This document shows positions 8,609-16,672 of a DNA stretch of 36,543 nucleotides, in pieces. The position numbers and the translations under genes were made by a program. Below the pieces are notes generated by a model that ran no database searches, was not told where the DNA came from, and saw only the letters and a program-made list of their open reading frames with translations. The stretch's first letter is position 1; every line of letters starts with the position of its first letter. The DNA lies in contig JAUIAO010000059.1 in the NCBI GenBank assembly GCA_030425425.1, positions 1 to 36,543 on the forward strand. The letters run 5' to 3'. This stretch comes from Bacteroidia bacterium. Lineage in GTDB: Bacteria > Bacteroidota > Bacteroidia > Cytophagales > Cyclobacteriaceae.

Positions 8609-9385
8609 ATGAAAATCTTCAAATTCATATCAATATCCTTTTTTGTTATACTTTTTTCATGCGTTGATGATATTACAAATCTGGAAACTGAAACTAACCT
8701 TCAGGAAATAACTTCCTATACAGAAGGAAACCTTACAGTTAAACTGTATGCTACTACAGATTTATTTGTGGGCTATAATTCAATCACTGCCAGAGTCAAA
8801 GACTCGCAGGGAAATTCCATAGAAGGGGACATATCAGTTGTTCCTATGATGGATATGATGAATAAATCACATACTTGTCCATTAGAAATTGAAGATTCTG
8901 TTTTGAAAGATGGTGAATACAGCTTCAATACTGTATTTGTAATGCCATCCAGTGAAATGGGGAGTTGGCATCTAGATTTCACTATCAATAAAACAGAATT
9001 ATCAGTACCCATTAATGTGAATCAACCAGAATTGAGCCGTTTAGTTTCATTTAACAGTATAATGGATGAAAACACCAAATACTTTGTAGCATACATCGAC
9101 CCTCAGAAACCTGATGTAGGCCAGAATGATCTTGAAATAGCTGTATTCAAAAAACAAACTCTTATGGATTGGCCTGCAGTCACTTCACTTAGTTTTGAGG
9201 TGGAACCTTGGATGACCAGCATGGATCATGGCTCCCCAAATAACACTGCTCCTGTTCATACATCTAAAGGTCATTATAAAGGAACCGTCAATTTCACAAT
9301 GACCGGAGATTGGCAATTGCGATTGACTATGAAAGAGCATGATCAGGTTTGTGGTACACCATACTTTGATCTTTATTTTCAATAA
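8609..9385 (+). CDS. Met/His-rich lipoprotein with two YtkA/FixH-like domains
   Basis: The 258-aa lipoprotein has its lipobox at C18 (LFSC). Two similar beta-sandwich halves can be seen. Each has a Met/His block followed by a strand pattern ending in a GxW motif: PMMDMMNKSHTCPL then MGSWHLDF in the first half, and EPWMTSMDHGSP then TGDWQLRLTM in the second. This layout resembles YtkA-like/FixH-type domains, which occur in copper-handling contexts. Between nosY and a copper-type outer-membrane receptor, a periplasmic copper carrier or NosZ accessory is a reasonable guess. I do not recognise a named family for the full-length two-domain form. Confidence 0.7.
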   Translation: MKIFKFISISFFVILFSCVDDITNLETETNLQEITSYTEGNLTVKLYATTDLFVGYNSITARVKDSQGNSIEGDISVVPMMDMMNKSHTCPLEIEDSVLKDGEYSFNTVFVMPSSEMGSWHLDFTINKTELSVPINVNQPELSRLVSFNSIMDENTKYFVAYIDPQKPDVGQNDLEIAVFKKQTLMDWPAVTSLSFEVEPWMTSMDHGSPNNTAPVHTSKGHYKGTVNFTMTGDWQLRLTMKEHDQVCGTPYFDLYFQ

Positions 9386-9399
9386 TTAATACTTGAGCA

Positions 9400-11451
9400 T
9401 TGAAATTTTTAGTCACAGTTTTTGTAGTACTCACCAGTATTCAGACCTGCCTCGCCCAATCTGACCAGGACATTTACCTCGCCTGGTTGGATTCTATGAC
9501 TAGTGATCATTACATCGGCATCAAGATGGAACTGGATCACGTAATAGTGAGTGATTCTGCCGATCGGTCTCATCTCAATAATCCGATAATGCAAATGAAT
9601 ATGCGATGTACAGATCAATTGTTACATTGTTTACCTGGTGTCAACATGATCCGGAGAGGGAATTTTGCAAATGAACCTATGCTGCGCGGACTAAGCTCAG
9701 ACCGCTACATTGTGAGTGTGGATGGAATGCGAATCTATGGAGCCTGTACGGACAAAATGGACCCTACATCATCATATATAGAACCCATAAACCTAAAGAG
9801 CTTGGATGTCTCATTTGGGTGCGAAGGAAACATGACCGGATGTGGCACAGGAGGAAGTGTGAATTTTGGATTAAAAAAACCAATATTCAATAGCTCCAAT
9901 CCCTTTGGGGCAACCGCCAACATGAACTATTCTTCCGTTTCAAGAGCATTTGATCAATCGTTGGACTTGAACTACTCCAGGAGAAATTGGGCAGTTAGAT
10001 TGTCTGGAGTTCATCGCAAATCAGGTGATTATACAGCCGGTGATGGACAGACTGTACAATACAGCCAATTTGAAAAATACAACTATACTGGTTCCATAAA
10101 TTACCGTATCAATAGCCTTAGCATGATATCTCTTGATTTTGTGGGTGACAATGCTACTAACATTGGATATCCCGCACTTCCTATGGACGTAGCTTTTGCC
10201 AAAGCTAAAATCTTCGGACTGACCTATTTTACAGATCGTATGTGGTTCCTTAGAGAACCAGAAGTGAAATTCTATCATAATACAATCAGACATGAAATGG
10301 ATGATACCCACAGAGATTCTGTCACCATGCATATGGACATGCCCGGCCATACCCGCACAACAGGTGGATATATCAGTGGAATTTTATTGAACAGTCAACG
10401 TTCTTCTGTGAATGCAAAAGCTGATTTTCATCATGTATTCTGGCATGCTGAGATGACCATGTACCCCAATGAAGCAGGGCAACAGCCCATGTATATGCTT
10501 ACCTGGCCTGATATTCATCGTAGTATTGGAGGAATAGAGTTTAGTCACACTAGAAATTTCACTCCCAACAATCTGCTAAACAGCAACTTGAGGTTAGAGT
10601 TGGGACATTCCTATATCAGTAGTCATTTTGGAGAACGTCAACTTTCCGTCTTTGACAAGGGTACAAATGGTTCTAGAAGTAAGCTTCTTGTAAATGCTTC
10701 CATGAAATATCAGATAAAAGTTGGTAAAACAACTACAATCAATTCATCTATGGCTTACGGTGAGCGACTGCCTAACGCTTCGGAGCAATTTGGCTTTTAT
10801 CTATTCAATCAGCAAGATGGATATGATTACCTGGGAGATCCTGATTTAGCTAAAGAAAACAACATTCATTTAGAATTTGGTCAGAATACTAGCCGCGGTG
10901 ATTTCTACTTTGAAACCACAGCATTCGGATATTTATTTGACAACTATATCATGGGAGTTTATGACTCTTCTCTAAGTCATATGACCATAGGTGCCAAAGG
11001 CGTAAAGTGGTATAAGAATACAGGCAGAGCAGTTATGTTCGGTGGAGAAATTCTTTGGAAGAATCGCTTTTTCAAGCATTTGAATAGCGAATTCAGTGCA
11101 AAGTATGTCTTTGGAAGAGATAGTCATGCACGACCTTTACCTCAAATGCCTCCATTAAAACTAAGTTACTCATTATTAGAGCAAATACGAGGTTGGGATT
11201 TTCAACCGGAAGTAACTTGGTCATCAGCTCAAAACAGAATAAGTGAGCAATTTAACGAACGTCCAACAGACTCCTTTTTATTGGTAAATTTTGGAGCCTC
11301 AAAATCAATAAAAATGCGAACTGGAAGTGTGAGGATTAGCCTGGGCATCAGTAATATTTTTAATGCTTCATATCGTGAGCATTTTGATATTGGGTCAATT
11401 CTCCGTCCGGGCAGAAGTATCGACCTTATGATGAGTTGGAGGATTAATTAA
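9400..11451 (+). CDS. oprC: TonB-dependent outer-membrane copper receptor, OprC/NosA type (TTG start)
   Basis: This 683-aa protein has a signal peptide (MKFLVTVFVVLTSIQTCLAQ), a plug domain (about 55-160, with LRGLSSDRYIVSVDGMRI) and a beta-barrel ending in an aromatic-type C-terminus. The plug has GACTDKMDP, giving C116-x3-M120. The barrel has HEM, giving H298-x-M300. These match the CxxxM and HxM copper ligands described for OprC/NosA. NosA was first found as an outer-membrane protein needed for copper supply to N2O reductase, which fits the location. TTG at 9400 is chosen as start because it alone gives the signal peptide; the next ATG would remove it. The gene follows the YtkA-like lipoprotein by 14 bases. 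Confidence 0.88.
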   Translation: MKFLVTVFVVLTSIQTCLAQSDQDIYLAWLDSMTSDHYIGIKMELDHVIVSDSADRSHLNNPIMQMNMRCTDQLLHCLPGVNMIRRGNFANEPMLRGLSSDRYIVSVDGMRIYGACTDKMDPTSSYIEPINLKSLDVSFGCEGNMTGCGTGGSVNFGLKKPIFNSSNPFGATANMNYSSVSRAFDQSLDLNYSRRNWAVRLSGVHRKSGDYTAGDGQTVQYSQFEKYNYTGSINYRINSLSMISLDFVGDNATNIGYPALPMDVAFAKAKIFGLTYFTDRMWFLREPEVKFYHNTIRHEMDDTHRDSVTMHMDMPGHTRTTGGYISGILLNSQRSSVNAKADFHHVFWHAEMTMYPNEAGQQPMYMLTWPDIHRSIGGIEFSHTRNFTPNNLLNSNLRLELGHSYISSHFGERQLSVFDKGTNGSRSKLLVNASMKYQIKVGKTTTINSSMAYGERLPNASEQFGFYLFNQQDGYDYLGDPDLAKENNIHLEFGQNTSRGDFYFETTAFGYLFDNYIMGVYDSSLSHMTIGAKGVKWYKNTGRAVMFGGEILWKNRFFKHLNSEFSAKYVFGRDSHARPLPQMPPLKLSYSLLEQIRGWDFQPEVTWSSAQNRISEQFNERPTDSFLLVNFGASKSIKMRTGSVRISLGISNIFNASYREHFDIGSILRPGRSIDLMMSWRIN

Positions 11452-11466
11452 AACAAACAAACCAAA

Positions 11467-11868
11467 ATGAATAACGATATCAAGGACATAAGATCAGAGA
11501 AAGATGTAGAATTATTGGTTCACAATTTTTATAAAAAAGTTCGTCAGCACCCTGAAATCAGTCATTTTTTCATTGAGACCATACATGACTGGGATACACA
11601 TCTTAAAAAGTTAATACAATTCTGGATGGCCAATTTATTTGGACACACAGGATTCAATGGAAATCCAATTAGGGCACATATTCAAGTAGATCAATCCTTT
11701 GAAAATCAGATTGAGCAAGCACATTTTGGACATTGGATTCAATTGTGGTTTAATACAGTTGATGAGCTATTCAAAGGAGAGAAAGCTAATCTAGCGAAAG
11801 AAAGAGCACGCAATATTGCGCATATCACATTCATGAAAATATACCAATCACGAAAAGCAATTAAGTAA
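11467..11868 (+). CDS. Group III truncated haemoglobin
   Basis: The 133-aa protein has the group III truncated globin pattern: NFYKKVR near the start (Tyr at B10, about residue 22), then FWMANLFGH..FNGNP, and proximal histidine H89 in FGHWIQLWF followed by ERA. Members bind O2 and NO at haem, and some protect against NO. It lies 15 bases after the copper receptor gene and 7 before a cupin gene, inside the NO/N2O unit, which supports an NO-scavenging or NO-dioxygenase-like job. Enzymatic activity is inferred. Confidence 0.9.
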   Translation: MNNDIKDIRSEKDVELLVHNFYKKVRQHPEISHFFIETIHDWDTHLKKLIQFWMANLFGHTGFNGNPIRAHIQVDQSFENQIEQAHFGHWIQLWFNTVDELFKGEKANLAKERARNIAHITFMKIYQSRKAIK

Positions 11869-11875
11869 TAGTATT

Positions 11876-12199
11876 ATGGAAAATGTAAAAGAGTCTGTTG
11901 CATATGATCTTAAAACTATGATTTCATACGCCAAGGGTGCGACAGTTAGCAAAGTCTTGACTAAAAACAAGAATGGAAATACCACCTTATTTGCATTTGA
12001 AAAGGGACAAGGGCTTAGCGAGCATACCGCACCTTTTAATGCCACAGTTATAATTTTGGAAGGTCGATCTAAAGTAACTATTGCAGGAAACCCCCATCAA
12101 CTTTCTGAGGGTGAAATGATCATTATGCCTGCCAATATTCCTCATGCTTTAGAGGCAATCACTTCTTTCAAAATGCTATTAATTATGATTAAGGACTAA
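11876..12199 (+). CDS. Small cupin-domain protein
   Basis: This 107-aa single-domain cupin carries motif 1 (GLSEHTAPFNATVIILEG, about residues 49-66) and motif 2 (GEMIIMPANIPHALEA, about 80-95). The metal-binding His positions are partly kept (H53, H91). There is no signal peptide, so it is cytoplasmic. Small cupins of this sort accompany NO-stress and anaerobic-respiration genes in Bacteroidota, but no substrate can be named. It is 7 bases after the globin gene; a 69-base gap with a weak hairpin (about 12212-12241) follows. Confidence 0.85.
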   Translation: MENVKESVAYDLKTMISYAKGATVSKVLTKNKNGNTTLFAFEKGQGLSEHTAPFNATVIILEGRSKVTIAGNPHQLSEGEMIIMPANIPHALEAITSFKMLLIMIKD

Positions 12200-12268
12200 T
12201 TAATAGTGCAAAAAATGATCATCAATAATGGTGTTCATTTTGAGCTAAAGCATAAACATAAAAATTGA

Positions 12269-13465
12269 ATGAAATTATCCAGGGGTATAAATATCATTAT
12301 TTTCAATTTGATAATAGTGGCAATAATTGGCTGCCTAATGCGGTACTATTTTTTAGACCCAATATCAGGTGTCAATTATGGCTATATGCTTCATGCTCAT
12401 TCCCATCTGGCGTTTTTAGGATGGGTATTCATGGCCCTCTATATATTGATTACTTACGTGTACCTGCCCTTTGATTTTAGAAAGCGCAGAAAGTACGCAA
12501 ACATGTTTATCTTTTTGCAAGTAGCCAACATGGGTATGCTCTTTACATTTCCATTCATGGGATACGCATTTTGGTCCATTCTATTTTCTGCTATTCACGC
12601 CCTTCTAGCTATGTTTTTTGCGAGGGTATTTGTGAAGGATACCCTTTTGAAATTACCTAAAAAGCATCAATTTTCATTCTCATTTGTAAAATGGGGCTTG
12701 ATACTTATGGCCATCTCTAACCTGGCACCATTTGCCTTAGGGCCTGTTTCTGCCACACAAGGTAAAGGTGACTTATATTATCTTCTTATATACTTTTATC
12801 TCCATTTTCAATACAATGGCTGGTTTACCTTTGCGCTTCTGGGGTTAATGTTCTGGTTATTAGAAGATCAGGGGATTAGTACCAAATCCAGAATGCTTAG
12901 GATTGGTTTTTATCTGAAATTATTCGCCGTTTTTCCTGCCTACATTTTATCAACACTTTGGACAGATCCACATCCAATCATGTATGTGTTGGGAGGACTG
13001 GCCGCTTTGATGCAAACTGCTGGGTTGTTCTTTTTATTACGATTTTTATTGTCGCACATATTTATATTTCATAAAGAAAAACGACATTTTCATAGAATAC
13101 TGTTTTGGGTAGGTTCACTAGCCATTATTACCCAACATGTGCTTATTGTTCTTTCAGCTGTTCCCTCTTTGAGTGTCCAGGCTTTTACACGAAATGTGGT
13201 GATCGCATACCTCCATTTGGTACTAATAGGATTTGTATCTACCTGGATACTTCATCAGTTTTTTCAGCATCAATTTATATTAAAAAATACCATTACAAAA
13301 TTAGGGATTGGATTGTTTTTAGCAGCTTTTATTTTTACTGAAATCATTTTGATCCAACAAAGTAAAATTGAAAACGCATCCTTTTGGTTGTTTGTATTAG
13401 CCTTGATGCAGCTATGTGGTATATTAAGTATTTCCGTTAACCTAAATCGAAAAATTGAATCATGA
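12269..13465 (+). CDS. Polytopic membrane protein with haem-copper-like His motifs
   Basis: The 398-aa protein has about twelve membrane segments. An early helix has MLHAHSHLAFLGWV, and later helices have YLHFQYNGWF and HLVLIGF. Histidines set in helices beside glycine and aromatic residues recall cytochrome oxidase subunit I, NorB and NnrS proteins, but the full ligand set of a haem-copper oxidase was not found. It is the penultimate gene of the NO/N2O cluster and overlaps the next gene by four bases. A role in NO or haem/copper handling is likely from context. I do not recognise an exact family. Confidence 0.7.
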   Translation: MKLSRGINIIIFNLIIVAIIGCLMRYYFLDPISGVNYGYMLHAHSHLAFLGWVFMALYILITYVYLPFDFRKRRKYANMFIFLQVANMGMLFTFPFMGYAFWSILFSAIHALLAMFFARVFVKDTLLKLPKKHQFSFSFVKWGLILMAISNLAPFALGPVSATQGKGDLYYLLIYFYLHFQYNGWFTFALLGLMFWLLEDQGISTKSRMLRIGFYLKLFAVFPAYILSTLWTDPHPIMYVLGGLAALMQTAGLFFLLRFLLSHIFIFHKEKRHFHRILFWVGSLAIITQHVLIVLSAVPSLSVQAFTRNVVIAYLHLVLIGFVSTWILHQFFQHQFILKNTITKLGIGLFLAAFIFTEIILIQQSKIENASFWLFVLALMQLCGILSISVNLNRKIES

Positions 13466-14541
13466 TTAATACAATACTGCCAAAACTCCCTTTCATGCTA
13501 CTAATTGTAGCGTCGTTGATTTCAGGGATCCTTACTGGTTGGTTTCGGATAGGGTTTGACATGCCGGTGAGTAGAATATATCTACACCATGGAGCAATTA
13601 TGACAGGAAGTTTCTTAGGCACTGTAATCCTGATTGAGCGTATTGTTGCTTTGAAACGAAAATGGCTATTTTCTTTTCCACTCATTAATGCTTCCAGTTT
13701 GATTTTTTATTGGCTTGACTGGACTCAGATGGCCTTTCTAATGCTGATAATTGGTGCTGTAGGTTTATTTTATGTCTTTTTCCTAATCAATAGAATTCAT
13801 ACTGATATACCGCACAAGGTAATGTGGGCAGGAGCTGCGGCATGGTTCATTGGAAATATACATCTATTTATTTTTAATCAATATGCCCACTCAATATTGT
13901 GGTGGATGGCGTTTTTGTTACTGACAATAGTTGGGGAACGATTGGAGCTCTGTCGTTTCTTGCCCGTCAGTTCAACGAAAAAAAACCTCCTTTTAGTTCT
14001 CTTGGCATTATTTGTTGCATCCTGTGTTATTCCGATACAGGTGGGTAGTCAGTTAATAGCTGGGATCGCACTCATATTTATCTCAGCCTGGCTAATGATG
14101 TATGATATGGTTCGTAAATCTATTAAAATGACAGGGATTCATAGGTTTTCGGCAATTACCCTGATGTGCGGTTATCTGTGGTTGGCTGTTTCTGGGTTGT
14201 TATACCTTATGGAAACTACCGGAATGATTACATATGATATGTTGATTCATAGTTTCTTTTTAGGATTCATTTTTTCCATGATTTTTGCTCACGCCCCAAT
14301 CATTTTGCCTGGTGTTTTAAATTTGGGATTCAAACCTTTTCACCCATCTCTTTATGCCTGGGTTGCTATTTTTCAGATTTCATTGATTTTCCGAATATTT
14401 GGAAATATGCTTTCGTTTTCTAATTGGAAGCAATTTGGGGGCCTTGTAAATGGAATATCAATATTGCTGTTCATTGTGAATTTGATGATCATAGTGATCT
14501 CTCGTAAAGTAAAAACACACAACGCTAATTCATTGCCTTAG
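13462..14541 (+). CDS. NnrS-like polytopic membrane protein
   Basis: The 359-aa protein has about ten to twelve membrane helices. Motifs include LHHGAIMTGSFLGTVILIER near residues 37-56 and a later block HSFFLGFIFSMIFAHAPII (about 257-275). The latter resembles the H-x-x-x-L-G-F-x-x-x-M-x-x-x-H pattern of NnrS proteins. NnrS is a haem- and copper-containing membrane protein linked to NO tolerance. The gene overlaps its upstream neighbour (ATGA), so the two probably form a pair. It closes the nos/NO unit; a gap of 222 bases separates it from the RteC gene. Confidence 0.65.
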   Translation: MINTILPKLPFMLLIVASLISGILTGWFRIGFDMPVSRIYLHHGAIMTGSFLGTVILIERIVALKRKWLFSFPLINASSLIFYWLDWTQMAFLMLIIGAVGLFYVFFLINRIHTDIPHKVMWAGAAAWFIGNIHLFIFNQYAHSILWWMAFLLLTIVGERLELCRFLPVSSTKKNLLLVLLALFVASCVIPIQVGSQLIAGIALIFISAWLMMYDMVRKSIKMTGIHRFSAITLMCGYLWLAVSGLLYLMETTGMITYDMLIHSFFLGFIFSMIFAHAPIILPGVLNLGFKPFHPSLYAWVAIFQISLIFRIFGNMLSFSNWKQFGGLVNGISILLFIVNLMIIVISRKVKTHNANSLP

Positions 14542-14739
14542 TACCGTAGAAGGTTATAAGTCTTACACAAACAGAATGGATCATATAGAAATGATGAGAA
14601 TGAACGATGATCAGTTCGGCAGGAATTCATTTCTCATTAATGATAGCTTCTGACCAGCAATATCATCATTTGATATAACATGACTTAAAATGGTGTAATT
14701 TATTTAACCATCCATTTGCAATTAAAACAAAATGATATA

Positions 14740-14765
14740 ATATAGCGGCTTTATTCCGCCTATAT
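14740..14765 (+). promoter_or_regulatory. Imperfect palindrome over the start of the RteC gene
   Basis: ATATAGCGG (14740-14748) pairs with CCGCCTATAT (14756-14765) with one bulged C and a 7-nt loop. It overlaps a TATAAT-like sequence and the ATG at 14764. It could act as an operator or as an RNA hairpin hiding the start. No Shine-Dalgarno sequence is visible here. Confidence 0.3.
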
Positions 14766-15579
14766 GAATCAGCTGTTATCCCTAACCGAAGATCTGGAGA
14801 AAGGTCTGATTGGCATTGAAAATTCCAATGATACACGCCTTCAGAAGTGCATTAAGAAAATCAAACTATGCGAAAGTTTGATTAATAATCTCAAGCTTCT
14901 TTACAGAAAGAAACCCAAAATTGATCCTGATCAGGAAATACATTTCTTTAAGAAAATCAAGCCTCAATTCACTGTTGAACTACATTATCAAAATACACTT
15001 TTTGCTTATTTCAAAAATAAGCCCAGAGGAACGATAAAGGAAAAGAAGGTATTTATCAATCAGGAACTTGAACGTATTTCAGCATATCTCCAGCGCTACA
15101 ATGAGTTCTACACATACTATAAAACAGGTTCAGAATACCTTGATCACCTGTTTTATCGTCAGATTGAGTTTGATATCAAGATTCATGCTATGTTGGAGCA
15201 TCCTTTGGATAGGGAATTCACTTGTCCCGCTGGTCCGACATTAACTTGTGTAATTTGTGCTGAAAAAGTAATTCAATTCCTCAAAAACGAACTTTTTATG
15301 CTCAAAAACCCCCACCTAGACCCATCTTGGGAAAAGTCAAAAACATTAAGCTGGAAAGGATCTAAAACAGACCTTGTAGAATTGATTTATGCCCTTCATA
15401 GTACCGGAAAGGTTGATTCTGACCTAAAACAAATTGTTGCAGCAATGGAACACACGTTTAATATCGATATTGGGAATAATTACCGCACTTTTACAGAAAT
15501 CAAGCGTAAAAAGAACCCTACTGCATTTATTAACGAGCTCGAAACCTGCTTGTTAGAAAAAGTCAAATCAGAATTTTGA
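14764..15579 (+). CDS. RteC-family regulatory protein
   Basis: The 271-aa protein matches RteC-domain proteins along its length. It has a charged, helical N-terminus, then FYTYYKTGSEYLDHLFYR, and a C-terminal winged-helix-like part with WKGSKTDLVELIYALHSTG and NNYRTFTEIKRKKNPTAFIN (each quoted in part). RteC was described in Bacteroides conjugative transposons such as CTnDOT, where it switches on excision genes; many orphan copies exist. No RteA/RteB, integrase or transfer gene is visible here. The gene marks the left edge of the accessory region. Confidence 0.88.
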   Translation: MNQLLSLTEDLEKGLIGIENSNDTRLQKCIKKIKLCESLINNLKLLYRKKPKIDPDQEIHFFKKIKPQFTVELHYQNTLFAYFKNKPRGTIKEKKVFINQELERISAYLQRYNEFYTYYKTGSEYLDHLFYRQIEFDIKIHAMLEHPLDREFTCPAGPTLTCVICAEKVIQFLKNELFMLKNPHLDPSWEKSKTLSWKGSKTDLVELIYALHSTGKVDSDLKQIVAAMEHTFNIDIGNNYRTFTEIKRKKNPTAFINELETCLLEKVKSEF

Positions 15580-15667
15580 ACTTTTTTTATTCCTACTATC
15601 ACCCATCTTGTGAACAAAACTTGTCAATGCTATTCAGCTTTGTAGAAACAAATACAAAACGAAAAAT

Positions 15668-15937
15668 ATGGCAGCAACTATTATTACAACCGATGACCTG
15701 TATCAGTTCAAACACGAGCTACTTCATGAAATCCGTGAGATGCTTGGAGCAAAGCAAAATCAAAAGGAATGGCTAAGATCAAGCGAGATCCGAAAGATGC
15801 TCAAGATCTCACCTGGAACCCTTCAGAACATGCGTGTCAATGGAACACTTCCATATACTAAAATAGGAGGGGTGATCTACTACAACCATGAAGATGTGAT
15901 GAAAGTCCTCAACGACAACAAGTATAACGTTGACTGA
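15668..15937 (+). CDS. Small helix-turn-helix protein, excisionase-like
   Basis: This 89-aa protein ends in an HTH_17/MerR-type DNA-binding motif: WLRSSEIRKMLKISPGTLQN then LPYTKIGGVIYYNHEDVMKVL. Proteins of this kind often act as excisionases or small regulators next to RteC genes in Bacteroidota mobile elements. It lies 88 bases after the RteC gene. Start ATG at 15668 gives the usual length. Confidence 0.82.
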   Translation: MAATIITTDDLYQFKHELLHEIREMLGAKQNQKEWLRSSEIRKMLKISPGTLQNMRVNGTLPYTKIGGVIYYNHEDVMKVLNDNKYNVD

Positions 15938-15961
15938 AAGTCATATTGAGCTTGTCGAAAT

Positions 15962-16390
15962 ATGAATTACATCCAGCATATGAACTTATGGTTTGCAAAA
16001 ATCTACGAAGATTCTAGGCTACATACAACACACATTGCGTTGTATGTAGCAGTCTTCCAATTTTGGAACCTTAACAGGTTTCAAAACCCATTTACCATAT
16101 CGAGAGAAGAAGTGATGAGGCTATCCAAAATAGGATCAAAGAACACCTATACCAGGTGTTTGAAAGACCTCCATGAATGGGAGTATTTGATCTATGAACC
16201 TTCATTCAGTCCGTTAGTCGGTAGTAAAATCCACCTGTACAATTTTGATAATGCTGGTGATACAGGTAATGGTAAAGGTGATGGTAATGCTGGTGGGCAG
16301 CTGGTGAGACCTTATATAAAACATAATAAACACTTAAAACATAAAAAACAGGGAGATGAAAATTTTAAAAATTATGAAGAACCACTTTGA
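15962..16390 (+). CDS. Winged-helix/replication-type element protein
   Basis: The 142-aa protein begins MNYIQHMNLWFAKIYEDSRL and has a helix-turn-helix-like middle (FTISREEVMRLSKIGSKNTYTRCLKDL, quoted in part). The end is rich in Gly and Asn, then basic. It resembles the small DNA-binding proteins that follow RteC and the excisionase-like gene in Bacteroidota elements. I do not know an experimentally defined role. It is 24 bases after the HTH gene. Confidence 0.7.
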   Translation: MNYIQHMNLWFAKIYEDSRLHTTHIALYVAVFQFWNLNRFQNPFTISREEVMRLSKIGSKNTYTRCLKDLHEWEYLIYEPSFSPLVGSKIHLYNFDNAGDTGNGKGDGNAGGQLVRPYIKHNKHLKHKKQGDENFKNYEEPL

Positions 16391-16499
16391 TGAAAAAGTG
16401 AAAATATATTCAGTTCAAAACCGTCATTAAATATATAACTAATTGAAAAGGCCTTAAATCATGATGGTTAGTAAAAATTGGAGATTGAAAGATTATTAT

Positions 16500-16548
16500 G
16501 CAAAAGCATGTTTGAGTCCTGATGTAATCAGGATGAGTTTGCTTTTGC
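16500..16548. repeat. Two-level inverted repeat
   Basis: Outer arms GCAAAAGC (16500-16507) and GCTTTTGC (16541-16548) are exact reverse complements. Inner arms TCCTGAT (16517-16523) and ATCAGGA (16527-16533) close on a 3-nt loop. It could be a dispersed palindromic element or a terminator behind the 142-aa gene. Confidence 0.55.
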
Positions 16549-16604
16549 TTACCAGCTCAATCCAATTTTTTCCATCAGGATTTACAGCCTTGATTTTTTC
16601 TTTG

Positions 16605-16655
16605 CTTCGTTTCTTTTGGCGGTTCGCCGCAGCGATCAAGACAAAAGAAATGAAG
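16605..16655. repeat. Long inverted repeat with nested UUCG hairpin
   Basis: CTTC-g-TTTCTTTTG (16605-16618) pairs with CAAAAGAAA-t-GAAG (16642-16655), 13 bp plus a G-T pair. Nested inside is GCGG-TTCG-CCGC (16619-16630), a perfect stem on a TTCG loop. The structure lies directly before the ATPase gene. It looks like a dispersed palindromic repeat, but copy number cannot be judged from this window. Confidence 0.6.
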
Positions 16656-16672
16656 TGCCCTCCACAGCATAA

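Noticed and set aside
14542-14763. Possible integration site between the nos unit and the RteC gene
   Set aside because: No direct repeat, tRNA fragment or integrase was found to define an element end here.
15576-15776. 66-codon frame between the RteC and HTH genes
   Set aside because: It overlaps the HTH gene in another frame and has no features; the HTH frame is better supported.
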